Of a stretch of DNA of 16,902 nucleotides, positions 5,610 through 14,573 are shown one piece after another (positions within the stretch are counted from its first letter, which is position 1; the number at the start of each line of letters is the position of its first letter). Made by a program: the position numbers and the translations under genes. The notes under the pieces are model-generated. The model had not been told where the DNA came from. It did no database searches and was given only the letters and a program-made list of their open reading frames with translations. The DNA comes from Clostridiales bacterium (lineage in GTDB: Bacteria > Bacillota > Clostridia > Tissierellales > Sedimentibacteraceae), in NCBI GenBank assembly GCA_003483345.1, contig DMWH01000257.1:1-16902 (forward strand), given 5' to 3'.

Positions 5610-6893
5610 ATGATTAATAAAAAGGTTTGGATAATAAATCATTACGCTACCAATAGTTATTTTAACAAAGGTGGAAGGCATTATTGGTTTGCAAAATATC
5701 TTTTAAAAAAAAAATATAAACCGACAATATTTTGTGCATCCACTAGACATAATCATGATGAATTTATTGAAACCAAGAATAAGAAATATGTTTCGTACAT
5801 CACTGACGATATACCGTATGTTTTTGTTAAAACACCTACGTATAAAGGAAATGGTATTAAACGTATTCTCAACATGCTGTCTTTTTATTCAAATCTTTTT
5901 GTAGTGGCGAAAGAGTGTATAGACCTACATGGTAAGCCAGATGTGATTCTGGCATCTAGTGTTCATCCGCTTACGTTGGTTGCAGGGATCAAGATAGCAA
6001 AAAAATTGGGAATACCTTGTATTTGTGAAGTTCGCGATTTATGGCCTGAGAGTTTTGTTGCTTATGGAATAATGAGCAAAAACAATCCAATCATTAAACT
6101 TTTATACGCAGGAGAAAAGTGGATTTATAAAAAAGCGGACAAGCTTATTTTTACCATGGAAGGCGGAAAAGACTACATAGTTGAAAAGGGATGGGACAAG
6201 GCGTCAGGTGGCCCCATAGATTTAAATAAGGTTTACCATATAAATAACGGGGTTGATTTAGATTCATTTGATTATAACAGGCAGCATTATAGAATAGAAG
6301 ATCCTGATTTGGAAAACGAAGATATATTTAAAGTCATCTATGCAGGTTCTATTCGAATGGTCAATAAAGTTGGGTTGCTGCTAGATGCTGCTAAAATTTT
6401 AAAGGAAAAAGGAATACATGATATAAAATTCTTAATTTGGGGAGATGGCGACGAGAAGAAGCAATTGGAAGTACGTGTAAAAGAAGAAAAACTAACTAAC
6501 GTAGCTTTCAAAGGGCGAGTGAATAAAAAATATATACCATATATAACTTCCCAAAGCGGTTTGAATGTAGCCTTGGGAGAGACTCTGCCGTTGTATAGTT
6601 TCGGTGGTTCTTTAAACAAAATGTTTGAGTATTTTGCTGCAAGGAAACCAATTCTGTTCACCTTTGAACTGGGATATTCAATAATAGAAAAATATGAAGC
6701 TGGAATTGAACTTTCGGTCAGTTCCCCGGCAAAGATTGCTGATACCATATTATATTTTAAGGACCTATCCGAAGATGACTATGATAACTATTGTACAAAC
6801 GCCAAGAGAGCTGCCCAAGAATATGATTTTACGAAATTAACTGAAAAACTAATAGAGTTAATTAATGAAAGCTGTTCAAAAGAATTAGAGTGA
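5610..6893 (+). CDS. Glycosyltransferase family 4, WbuB-like
   Basis: A 427-residue GT-B glycosyltransferase, cytoplasmic face of the membrane, likely adding one sugar to the lipid-linked repeat unit. The N-terminal acceptor half has IINHYATN near the start and VILASSVHPLTLVAG then CEVRDLWPESF (about 140-150), a run typical of WbuB-type enzymes, some of which transfer L-fucosamine. The C-terminal donor half has VIYAGSIRMVNKVGLLLDA, FLIWGDGDEK, and NKMFEYFAARKPI, where the family's Lys/Glu sugar-nucleotide contacts sit. The family resemblance and the capEFG genes in the same cluster make UDP-L-FucNAc a reasonable donor guess. AAAGGAAG (5593-5600) precedes the ATG by 9 bases. The internal segment around 180-215 (EGGKDYIVEKGW) is also usual for this branch. 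The GT4 fold is firm; donor and linkage are inferred. Confidence 0.9.
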   Translation: MINKKVWIINHYATNSYFNKGGRHYWFAKYLLKKKYKPTIFCASTRHNHDEFIETKNKKYVSYITDDIPYVFVKTPTYKGNGIKRILNMLSFYSNLFVVAKECIDLHGKPDVILASSVHPLTLVAGIKIAKKLGIPCICEVRDLWPESFVAYGIMSKNNPIIKLLYAGEKWIYKKADKLIFTMEGGKDYIVEKGWDKASGGPIDLNKVYHINNGVDLDSFDYNRQHYRIEDPDLENEDIFKVIYAGSIRMVNKVGLLLDAAKILKEKGIHDIKFLIWGDGDEKKQLEVRVKEEKLTNVAFKGRVNKKYIPYITSQSGLNVALGETLPLYSFGGSLNKMFEYFAARKPILFTFELGYSIIEKYEAGIELSVSSPAKIADTILYFKDLSEDDYDNYCTNAKRAAQEYDFTKLTEKLIELINESCSKELE

Positions 6894-6947
6894 TTTATAT
6901 CGACGATATTATCATACGTTTTAATTATAATTTATGGAGGAATCCCT

Positions 6948-8198
6948 TTGATTGATATATTGTATATTGGCGGAATCGTCTCCGATCAACATATTGATGC
7001 AGACTGCATTGATACCATAGATGCAAAAACAGCTGTAAACGATATTTTAGAATGGTCATTTGTTAAAGGGTTGGAAGAAAATCTTGGACAGCCGATTAGT
7101 ATTATCAATGCATTTACAATACCTACATTTCCAAAAGACTCATTGTGGATAAAAGGGAAAACTTGGCAACACTGCGATAGTTCTGTAAATCACAGGGCAT
7201 CCTTTTTGAACATATTCGCAATACGGAATTTCTCTAGAAAACAGAGCTTATCAAAACTAGCGATACAATGGGCGAAATTGAATCCACAGCATAACAAAGC
7301 AATTGTTGTTTATACTACACATTCACCGTTTCTTTGTGCCGCTGTTGCAGCAAAGAGAACAAATTCCAATATCCGGATATGCAATATAATACCGGATTTA
7401 CCGGCATACACGAAACATGCGTATTCATGGAGACGTCCGCTGTATAGCTTTTTCCGTTTCTTCGATTTATGGGTTATTGCGCGACAATTTGAAAAAATAG
7501 ATTGTTATGCTTTCTTCTCAGAGCATATGAAAGAAAAAATAGATGTATCTAGCAAAAAATTTAGGGTTGTAGAAGGCGTAGCAAATCCTTCACTTGTAGA
7601 GATTAAACAAAATGTTCCAAGCCCAGTAAGTAGTCAAAAAACCGTTTTTTATGCTGGAGGCATTTCTAAACGCAACGGTATAGAATTGTTACTGGATTCA
7701 ATAAATTATATAGAAGATCCTGACATTCATTTTATACTGTGTGGCCAATGTAATGATGATAAGCTAATAAAAAAAATGGAAGCAAAGCGTGGGCGACTTC
7801 AGTACAAAGGTTTACTTTCTAAAAAAGAGGTTTGCAAACTGCAACAGGAAGCAACCGTTTTAATTAATCCAAGAACAGCAGATGGGGATTTTACTCGGTA
7901 CTCATTTCCGTCTAAGACATTAGATTACTTGGCATCTGGAAAGCCTGTGATATGTTTTGCACTAGAGGGCATTCCTGGTGAATATGATACATTCTTGCAT
8001 TACATACCAGAAAATACTCCACAAGCAATCGCACAAACCATTCAAAGAATATGTAATTTATCAGAAGAGGAAAGATTTGAGATGGGTATGCGGGGACTTA
8101 TGTTTGTAGAAAAATGTAAAAACAATGTAGCTCAAATGAAAAAAATCACCGATATGTTGAAAGAATACTTCATAAATAATATGGGGGAAAGAATGTGA
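6948..8198 (+). CDS. Glycosyltransferase, GT4-like
   Basis: A 416-residue GT-B type glycosyltransferase. The C-terminal half carries the recognisable parts: VFYAGGISKRNGIELLL (about 226-242), FILCGQC, then ATVLINPRTADGDFTRYSF and PSKTLDYLASGKPVICF (about 318-334), which corresponds to the family's K-x-x-E-Y-x-A-x-G-x-P donor site with Asp in place of the usual Glu. The N-terminal half is more divergent, with VVYTTHSPFLCAAVA and IIPDLPAYT giving a GT4-like acceptor domain. The start is a TTG: TGGAGG (6935-6940) lies 7 bases before it and no in-frame ATG occurs nearby, so the unusual start is well supported. Its stop overlaps the next gene by 4 bases (GTGA). Which sugar it moves cannot be told. 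Confidence 0.85.
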   Translation: MIDILYIGGIVSDQHIDADCIDTIDAKTAVNDILEWSFVKGLEENLGQPISIINAFTIPTFPKDSLWIKGKTWQHCDSSVNHRASFLNIFAIRNFSRKQSLSKLAIQWAKLNPQHNKAIVVYTTHSPFLCAAVAAKRTNSNIRICNIIPDLPAYTKHAYSWRRPLYSFFRFFDLWVIARQFEKIDCYAFFSEHMKEKIDVSSKKFRVVEGVANPSLVEIKQNVPSPVSSQKTVFYAGGISKRNGIELLLDSINYIEDPDIHFILCGQCNDDKLIKKMEAKRGRLQYKGLLSKKEVCKLQQEATVLINPRTADGDFTRYSFPSKTLDYLASGKPVICFALEGIPGEYDTFLHYIPENTPQAIAQTIQRICNLSEEERFEMGMRGLMFVEKCKNNVAQMKKITDMLKEYFINNMGERM

Positions 8199-9604
8199 AG
8201 GTTTGTTTTTATGCTAGAGCTGGACAAACGAAATTGTTTGCCAAAATGGGACTGTATCTTATCAGTAAAGAAATCGATTGTTTTTTTGTGTGTCAAGATT
8301 TAAGCGAAGAAAAAAAGGTTAAGTTATTATACCAAGATGCTAAAACATATGTTCTTACGGAATTCTTACGGAAGAATTGGGATGAATTTGACATAGAATG
8401 CTTAGCAGAACTCCAGCATACTTATCCACATGTTAATCTATGGGAAGCGTTTTACACAGATCGAGTTTTGATTAATTATTCATATGAAGAAGCTATAAAG
8501 TTTTTAATCGGCCATATTCGTTTTTACGAAATGGTGTTTAATATAGAAAAACCACAAGTATTTTATAATGAAGCAATTGCATTATTCTCAGCATACGCTG
8601 CATATTTAGTCGGTATTAAGTACGATGTCCGATATACAGGATTTATCGTATCGCGTGATCTCCCGTTTGAGAAATATTTTCTTCATCATGATCCTTATCA
8701 GACAAATGATATGATGATTTCGTTGTTTCAAAAGGGTGATTTTAATGAGTATGAAATACATGAAGCGAAAGAATATATTGATAGTTATCGCAGGGGAGAG
8801 GTAGATAGAACCCATAGACAAGTATATGAAGTTGGATATAAATTCAAGAGTCGGTATTTAAGACAAATTGGTTTTTTTATAAAGGAATTATTCGACTTAA
8901 GGAATTATGACCGAATTAATTATTTGTATTATCGAAGAAATATAAAATTAAGAATTGATTTGATTAAAACTTACATTCGTGCATTTAGGCAAAAAAAGTA
9001 CTTCGAAGAACCATGTGAAGGGGAACAGTATTATTTTTACCCTCTTCATTATCAACCCGAAGCTTCAACATTAGTATGTGCTAAGAAATATGAAAAGCAA
9101 TTATTCCTAATTGATCAACTCGCTAAAAGTATACCGATTGATAGTCTATTGTATGTAAAGGAACATTACGTATATTTGGGACATAAGCCAACACAATTTT
9201 ATAAATCACTAAAAGGATATCCGAATGTGCGGCTTATTAACCCTCTTGCTTCAACACACGAACTAATAAAGAAAAGTAGAGCAGTAATTACCCTGACGGG
9301 AACGGTAGGTTTTGAATCTTTAGCGTTAGGTATTCCAGTATTTGTTTTAGGAAATGTGTTCTATGATTTTTTCCCCAATGTAGTAAAAATTCAAGATGTC
9401 TTTAATCAAAAAGAGAGATTTATCGAGCCAGAAGCTATTGATGAGCAAAATTTAGTAAGGTTCATATGCGCATATCGAAAGTCAATGATTAATGGATGTG
9501 CCCATGCTAAATCATCACTTTTTGAATCTGATATCAACGCAAAAATAATGGCTGAGGCCTTGTTGGCAGATGAAGCATCCAAACATAGTTCAATGATTAG
9601 ATAA
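8195..9604 (+). CDS. Capsule polysaccharide biosynthesis protein, KpsC/KpsS (Capsule_synth)-like transferase fold
   Basis: A 469-residue soluble protein, no signal peptide or clear membrane helix. Its C-terminal half looks like the Capsule_synth family (KpsC/KpsS/LipB), whose better-known members are GT-B-fold Kdo or related glycosyltransferases. Recognisable parts are YYFYPLHYQPEAST (about 280-293), LLYVKEHYVYLG (family usually KEHP), LINPLASTHELIKKS, and the donor-site strand AVITLTGTVGFESLALGIP with FVLG after it. The N-terminal 270 residues are divergent and Tyr-rich, with several basic stretches around 200-270. The start is a GTG overlapping the previous stop as GTGA, with GGGGGAAAG (8183-8191) as ribosome binding site. 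In this cluster it probably acts as a third glycosyltransferase; a tailoring role cannot be excluded. Fold assignment rests on motif pattern, not on an alignment. Confidence 0.75.
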   Translation: MKVCFYARAGQTKLFAKMGLYLISKEIDCFFVCQDLSEEKKVKLLYQDAKTYVLTEFLRKNWDEFDIECLAELQHTYPHVNLWEAFYTDRVLINYSYEEAIKFLIGHIRFYEMVFNIEKPQVFYNEAIALFSAYAAYLVGIKYDVRYTGFIVSRDLPFEKYFLHHDPYQTNDMMISLFQKGDFNEYEIHEAKEYIDSYRRGEVDRTHRQVYEVGYKFKSRYLRQIGFFIKELFDLRNYDRINYLYYRRNIKLRIDLIKTYIRAFRQKKYFEEPCEGEQYYFYPLHYQPEASTLVCAKKYEKQLFLIDQLAKSIPIDSLLYVKEHYVYLGHKPTQFYKSLKGYPNVRLINPLASTHELIKKSRAVITLTGTVGFESLALGIPVFVLGNVFYDFFPNVVKIQDVFNQKERFIEPEAIDEQNLVRFICAYRKSMINGCAHAKSSLFESDINAKIMAEALLADEASKHSSMIR

Positions 9605-9624
9605 ATAGAAAAGAATGTAATTAG

Positions 9625-11046
9625 ATGAAAAGTAAGAATAATTATTTTAAATATTTGAATTTTATCAATGCGTCTATCGTATCATTTATATTCTTGTCTT
9701 TAGCTGGAATACTCATGCGTCGATTTGTTAGTCCAGCTGAATATGGACAATATATGAGCATTAAACTGATTTTGACCTATGGAACATATATGCAATTAGG
9801 AGTACTAAATGCCTTAAACTTAGAGATCCCGCTTAATAGAGGGGTAGGAGATTTTGATTATATAAAAACGATAAAGGGGTCTGCACTTGCTTACGTTACT
9901 ATTATTTCAGTAATAGGAATGGTTGTCTCATTAACATTTGCAGTTATTACAGTATCACAAGGGAATTTGCTTGATTTAGGCTACATTATAATAGGAATTA
10001 CTTTGATTTTGACATTCTTTATGACTGCGTTTGACAATATGCTGCGTGGCGAGGAAAAGTTTGCGATACTCTCCAATCGTCTTTACATGCGAACTGCCAT
10101 ACAAGCTGGTGTTGCAATACTTTGTACTTATTTCTGGGGTTATTATGGCTTGTATATAGGAACACCAGTTGCACTATTCATCACAATTCTTTATACGCGA
10201 AAGATAGTTTCTGCAGTTAAGTTAATTTACAATTGGGGGGAAATCAAAAAGAGAATCATTGAGGGATTTCCAATTTTTTTGAATTCAACACTCGCCAATT
10301 TTTCAGAGACGGTACCCCAACTTATTGCAGTTGTTTTTATGACACCTCAGATGGTAGGGTATTTTAGCATAGCGTTACTAGTATATACTACAATCAATAC
10401 TGTACCTAACGTAATTGGGCAAATTATATATCCCAAAATGGCAAAAATTTTTGGAAAAACTAATGATGCAAGTGCTTTAGCAGATTTTATTACAGATATC
10501 GAGCGGTTATTTTATTGGGGAATGGCAGTGTTTTCTGCAGTTTGCTTAGTAGTTTTGAAGTACTTTGTAGCTTGGGCATTACCAGAATACTCGACTGGCA
10601 TATCAGCTGCCAACATTGCTATACTAACAGGTTGTATTGCTTCCTCCAGGATTATCAACGGAAATGCCATGGTAATTATAAAACAAAAGGGAAATTTGAT
10701 TAAAATAACACTAACCTCTATTGTAATAAACTTGTCATTGAGTGTTGCCTTGGTGGGTTCTTATAGTATAAATGGGCTAGCAGTAGCCCTTTTAGTTGCT
10801 AATATATTTATCGCTATAGCAACCAATATCAATATAAGTAATCAGACTGGGATGCTACTTCTTAAACGACTGATAATACAGATCATTCCATTTAGTATCT
10901 TGCCACTACCGGTATATTTTCTAATAACTACTTATGATAGTTCTGAAGCATATGGCTTAGCTCTTCTTTATACTATATTTATAGGAACTGGTATTATATT
11001 ATGGATCTTAAATCGCCGAAAAATAAGTAAAATGGTTATGAAATAA
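9625..11046 (+). CDS. wzx: Wzx-type oligosaccharide flippase (MOP superfamily)
   Basis: A 473-residue polytopic membrane protein predicted to flip the undecaprenyl-linked repeat unit across the cytoplasmic membrane. Hydrophobic segments run the whole length, roughly 12-14 helices, the usual number for the family. The N-terminus has the flippase-like pattern FIFLSLAGILMRRFVSPAEY then GQYMSIKLI and GVLNALNLEIPL. A mid-protein loop with GEIKKRIIEGFPIFLNS begins the second repeat half. The ribosome binding site is poor (only AAAAG before a gap), which may keep membrane-protein output low; the gene follows the capsule protein by 20 bases. It directly precedes the polymerase gene, the classic Wzx-Wzy pairing. 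A different MOP transporter is possible by fold but not by context. Confidence 0.9.
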   Translation: MKSKNNYFKYLNFINASIVSFIFLSLAGILMRRFVSPAEYGQYMSIKLILTYGTYMQLGVLNALNLEIPLNRGVGDFDYIKTIKGSALAYVTIISVIGMVVSLTFAVITVSQGNLLDLGYIIIGITLILTFFMTAFDNMLRGEEKFAILSNRLYMRTAIQAGVAILCTYFWGYYGLYIGTPVALFITILYTRKIVSAVKLIYNWGEIKKRIIEGFPIFLNSTLANFSETVPQLIAVVFMTPQMVGYFSIALLVYTTINTVPNVIGQIIYPKMAKIFGKTNDASALADFITDIERLFYWGMAVFSAVCLVVLKYFVAWALPEYSTGISAANIAILTGCIASSRIINGNAMVIIKQKGNLIKITLTSIVINLSLSVALVGSYSINGLAVALLVANIFIAIATNINISNQTGMLLLKRLIIQIIPFSILPLPVYFLITTYDSSEAYGLALLYTIFIGTGIILWILNRRKISKMVMK

Positions 11047-11050
11047 GGAG

Positions 11051-12304
11051 ATGAAACTCATAAAGAGTATTAGAATTAAAATGCCATTAAGTTGTGTTTT
11101 ATTCACAATTGGAATTATTTCAATGCAGATTTATCCATCAGTAGGTTTGCTTCTGCCTTCATTAAAGCAACCATTAGTATTTATTTGTGTTTTATTTGCG
11201 GGATTGGCGCAATTTATATATTTCACTTTTGAAAATGGTAAGAAAAATTTCAATAAGAATACAATGATATATTATTTTGGGATGCTATTCTCGATTATAT
11301 GTATGGTTTTTATTAGTTTGTATAATTCTGGTATTGGGAAAAGCAACTATCATTCTTACACAACAATTGTGGATATTGTTTCTATGGCAATGTATACAAG
11401 TGGAATAATATTTACTGCTAAGAATTCTAGGATGTATACATATAAAATTCTACTAGTCTTAGGTGCAATTGGTGTTGTTAATGGAACATTAGCTATATTC
11501 AGTGGAGATTTTACAGCATTTGATCGCTCTAACACATGGACGAATTCTTATATTTTATGGTTCTCACTCTTTCCTTGGTTGGCTTTACTTGTCTTTAGTC
11601 TTTTTAAATTGAAACAACTTAGCTTACTGGAAAAGGTAATCACCTATTTTTCAACCTTGTTATATCTAGTACTCGGTATGCTGTTTTTAAAACGTATAGT
11701 TCTCTTTGAGTTGTTGCTTATAGTATTTGTAACCGGATTTGCCCAAGGGTATGGTCGTTTCTTTAAGAGAGGATTTATTATACTTATATTTAGCACTATT
11801 TTTCTTTATATCGGTGACAGTTTGTTAGATCTTAATATAATGAAATATTTTGAATTAACAATAAATAGATTCAATGAATTTGATACTGTTGGAGGATTTA
11901 ATCGAGTAGAGGAATTTACTGTAGGATTGAGTGGATTTGGTCTTCTGGACTATTTGTTTGGTGTTGGCTTTGGTGGGCTACATTTTGGATTTGGTGACCC
12001 TAGAGGCAACATGCATATAGCGTGGGCAAACTATTTATTTAAGGGTGGAGCAGTTCTTATGTTAATACAATTCTATGGACTTACGAGTAGTATAAAGAGT
12101 TTTTTCAAAGCTCGAGAATCTAATAACAGAAACAAATTAGCGTCGTCCAGTGTTGTTATTATATGGTTTATTAGTGCATTGATAAATACTTTTTGGGGGG
12201 CTTCTGCTATTACTATGCTATTAAGTATGATGTTGTTCAGTGCATTAACATTCAATAGAAACGATGAATTGTTGCTATTTAGACATAGAAGGTTTATTTA
12301 TTGA
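11051..12304 (+). CDS. wzy: Wzy-type polysaccharide polymerase (O-antigen ligase/polymerase-like)
   Basis: A 417-residue membrane protein with about ten to twelve hydrophobic segments, and a polar loop at about 265-330 containing RFNEFDTVGGFNRVEE and then FGVGFGGLHFGFGDPRGN and HIAWANYLFKGG. That last part matches the pattern of the catalytic outer loop in the O-antigen ligase/polymerase family (an early Arg, and His-x-x-x-x-N before a helix). It would join repeat units on the outer face. Position just after the flippase supports this. Start choice is awkward: AAGGAG (11045-11050) touches ATG 11051 with no spacer, and the next in-frame ATG (11081) has no binding site, so the annotated start is the best guess but initiation may be weak. 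Sequence conservation in Wzy is low, so identity rests on topology, loop and context. Confidence 0.85.
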   Translation: MKLIKSIRIKMPLSCVLFTIGIISMQIYPSVGLLLPSLKQPLVFICVLFAGLAQFIYFTFENGKKNFNKNTMIYYFGMLFSIICMVFISLYNSGIGKSNYHSYTTIVDIVSMAMYTSGIIFTAKNSRMYTYKILLVLGAIGVVNGTLAIFSGDFTAFDRSNTWTNSYILWFSLFPWLALLVFSLFKLKQLSLLEKVITYFSTLLYLVLGMLFLKRIVLFELLLIVFVTGFAQGYGRFFKRGFIILIFSTIFLYIGDSLLDLNIMKYFELTINRFNEFDTVGGFNRVEEFTVGLSGFGLLDYLFGVGFGGLHFGFGDPRGNMHIAWANYLFKGGAVLMLIQFYGLTSSIKSFFKARESNNRNKLASSSVVIIWFISALINTFWGASAITMLLSMMLFSALTFNRNDELLLFRHRRFIY

Positions 12305-12352
12305 ACAGGAATGCGGTTTTGTTTGATATAACAATTAGTTGGGAGAGATAGA

Positions 12353-13456
12353 ATGTTTCAGAACAAAGTCTTATTAATTACAGGAGGAACCGGTAGTTTT
12401 GGGCATGCAGTATTGGACCGTTTTCTTAAGACAGACATAGGCGAAATCCGTATCTTTTCCCGTGATGAGAAGAAACAGGACGATATGCGCAAGGAGTATA
12501 AGGACGATAAAATCAAGTTTTACATAGGTGATGTGCGCGATATCCAGAGTGTAAAGAATGCCATCTTTGGTGTTGATTACATCTTTCATGCTGCTGCCTT
12601 GAAGCAAGTCCCTTCCTGTGAGTTTTTCCCCTTAGAAGCAGTTAAAACCAATGTAATTGGGACCGATAATGTACTGACTGCTGCCATCAATGAAGGTGTC
12701 AAAAAAGTGATCTGTCTGTCAACTGATAAAGCCGCTTATCCCATCAATGCTATGGGTATATCCAAAGCGATGATGGAAAAAGTTCTGGTAGCTAAGTCTA
12801 AGACTGTGTCACCGAATAGGACAACTATCTGCGGTACCCGTTACGGGAATGTAATGGCTTCTCGGGGGTCGGTCATTCCATTATTTGTGGAACAGATAAA
12901 AAGCGGACAGGCCCTGACCATTACTGATCCTGATATGACCAGGTTCCTGATGAGTCTGGAAGAAGCAGTGGAATTAGTAGTGTTTGCATTTACTAATGCC
13001 CAGGCAGGAGACATTATGGTGCAAAAATCTCCCGCCAGCACCATAAGAGATTTGGCTCAGGCACTACTTGAATTATTCAATGTTGATAATGAAATAAAAA
13101 TTATAGGAACTCGCCATGGCGAAAAGCTTTGTGAAACCTTGCTAACTAAAGAAGAGTACATAAAAGCTGAAGATATGGGTGGATTCTTTCGGGTCCCTGC
13201 TGACAAACGGGATCTTAATTATGATAAGTATTTTGTAGAAGGTGACGTATGTTTATCTGGTTCAGGTGAATATAATTCGCACAATACATATCGATTGAAT
13301 GTGGAAGAGATAAAGGATAAGCTTCTGCAGCTTGAATATATAAAAACTGAACTAAACAATTGGAAGCCGATTAAGAAGACAGGTATCAAAGACAGCAAGA
13401 CCAAACAAAAGGCCAGGGAAATGCTGGAGAAGCAGCAGAAGAAACAGGAGGCATAA
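12353..13456 (+). CDS. capE: UDP-GlcNAc inverting 4,6-dehydratase/epimerase for UDP-L-FucNAc, CapE/FnlA/WbjB type
   Basis: First enzyme of the UDP-N-acetyl-L-fucosamine pathway: it dehydrates UDP-GlcNAc at C4-C6 and epimerises C5 and C3. A 367-residue extended SDR. The Rossmann loop GGTGSFG is at 11-17, GDVRD at 59-63, and FHAAALKQVP at 78-87. The catalytic area is STDKAAYP (123-130) and NAMGISK (132-138), giving D125, K126 and K138, with Met134 where ordinary SDRs have Tyr, as in the CapE/WbjB/FnlA group. A charged C-terminal tail (about 340-367) is rich in Lys and Gln. The ribosome binding site is GGGAGAG before the ATG. It is followed at once by capF and capG, which fixes the pathway. This block is higher in GC than the genes before it. 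Confusion with retaining PglF-type dehydratases is unlikely given the short form and neighbours. Confidence 0.95.
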   Translation: MFQNKVLLITGGTGSFGHAVLDRFLKTDIGEIRIFSRDEKKQDDMRKEYKDDKIKFYIGDVRDIQSVKNAIFGVDYIFHAAALKQVPSCEFFPLEAVKTNVIGTDNVLTAAINEGVKKVICLSTDKAAYPINAMGISKAMMEKVLVAKSKTVSPNRTTICGTRYGNVMASRGSVIPLFVEQIKSGQALTITDPDMTRFLMSLEEAVELVVFAFTNAQAGDIMVQKSPASTIRDLAQALLELFNVDNEIKIIGTRHGEKLCETLLTKEEYIKAEDMGGFFRVPADKRDLNYDKYFVEGDVCLSGSGEYNSHNTYRLNVEEIKDKLLQLEYIKTELNNWKPIKKTGIKDSKTKQKAREMLEKQQKKQEA

Positions 13457-14571
13457 TGATCATGAAGGTATTGGTTACAGGAGCCAAAGGCTTTGTGGGC
13501 AAAAACCTGATAGCGACTCTGGAGCAAATGCAGGATATAGATATCAATCAGTATGATGTGGACACTGATCCAAATCTACTGAATACATATACCGAGGATT
13601 GTGAATTCGTGTTTCATCTGGCGGGGGTTAATCGACCGCAGAAGGAAGAGGAATTTCAGCTCGGGAACGCGGGTTTTACTGAGAAACTTTTGAATTCGAT
13701 TAAAGTGAATAAGAACAACTGCCCGGTCTTAATCACTTCATCCACCCAGGCAGTACTTGATAATCCCTACGGCAGAAGTAAAAAAGAAGCCGAGGATTTA
13801 TTGTTTTCTTATGCTGAAGAAATTGGCAGTAAAGTATTAGTCTATCGCCTGCCTAATGTTTTCGGGAAATGGTGCCGGCCTAATTATAACAGTGCGGTCG
13901 CTACATTCTGTCATAATATTGCTCATGATCTGTATATTAAAGTCAATGATCCTGATGTTATTATGAACCTTGTCTATATTGATGATGTGGTAGAGGAATT
14001 GATCAAAGCACTTCACGGAGATGAAACACGAGAAGGAGACTTCTGTAAAGTACCGGTCGTTCATACTATAAGGCTGGGAGATATTGTGAAACTCATATAT
14101 TCCTTTAAAAACAGCCGCAGCGATTTATCCATTCCTAATATGGAAGATGATTTTATTAAAAAGCTTTATGCTACATATTTAAGTTATCTGCCCGAAGATC
14201 AATTTAGCTATCCTTTGAAGATGAATGTAGATCAACGGGGAAGCTTTACAGAATTTATAAGGACTCCGGAGAGGGGACAGGTGTCAGTCAATATTTCCAA
14301 ACCTGGCATCACCAAGGGCAACCACTGGCATCATACCAAGAATGAAAAATTTCTGGTGGTTAGCGGCCGAGGGGTAATCAGATTCCGAAAAGTAGGATCA
14401 GATGAAGTCATCGAGTATCATGTCTCTGGAGAAAAACTGAAAGTAGTAGATATACCGACCGGCTATACCCATATTATTGAAAACTTAGGTTATACCGATA
14501 TGGTTACGATCATGTGGGCCAATGAATGCTTTGATCCAGATAAACCTGATACCTATTATTTGGAGGTGTAG
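13456..14571 (+). CDS. capF: CapF-like bifunctional reductase with C-terminal cupin domain
   Basis: Second enzyme of the UDP-L-FucNAc route. In CapF the C-terminal cupin domain performs C3 epimerisation and the N-terminal SDR domain reduces the 4-keto group with NADPH, giving the talose-configured intermediate. Numbered from 13456 (371 residues), the SDR part shows GAKGFVG (9-15), FHLAGVNRP (53-61) and SSTQ with NPYGRSK (103-109), so Y105-x-x-x-K109 is the catalytic pair. The cupin part begins near 255 and shows GNHWHHTKNEKF (288-299), with His and Glu residues placed for metal binding, then IPTGYTHIIEN. The ATG overlaps the capE stop by one base (TAATG). A second in-frame ATG at 13462 lies 10 bases from the GGAGG (13447-13451) against 4 bases for the first; either is possible and the difference is two residues. 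Length and domain order match known CapF. Confidence 0.95.
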   Translation: MIMKVLVTGAKGFVGKNLIATLEQMQDIDINQYDVDTDPNLLNTYTEDCEFVFHLAGVNRPQKEEEFQLGNAGFTEKLLNSIKVNKNNCPVLITSSTQAVLDNPYGRSKKEAEDLLFSYAEEIGSKVLVYRLPNVFGKWCRPNYNSAVATFCHNIAHDLYIKVNDPDVIMNLVYIDDVVEELIKALHGDETREGDFCKVPVVHTIRLGDIVKLIYSFKNSRSDLSIPNMEDDFIKKLYATYLSYLPEDQFSYPLKMNVDQRGSFTEFIRTPERGQVSVNISKPGITKGNHWHHTKNEKFLVVSGRGVIRFRKVGSDEVIEYHVSGEKLKVVDIPTGYTHIIENLGYTDMVTIMWANECFDPDKPDTYYLEV

Positions 14572-14573
14572 AA

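Noticed and set aside
6338..6748. Minus-strand open frame of 136 codons within the first GT4 gene
   Set aside because: It is fully inside a gene with clear glycosyltransferase motifs, and the product has no recognisable domain.
13219..13527. Minus-strand open frame of about 100 codons across the capE-capF junction
   Set aside because: It lies antisense to two well-supported genes, has no ribosome binding site of note and a low-complexity Cys/Ser/Phe-rich product typical of antisense frames.
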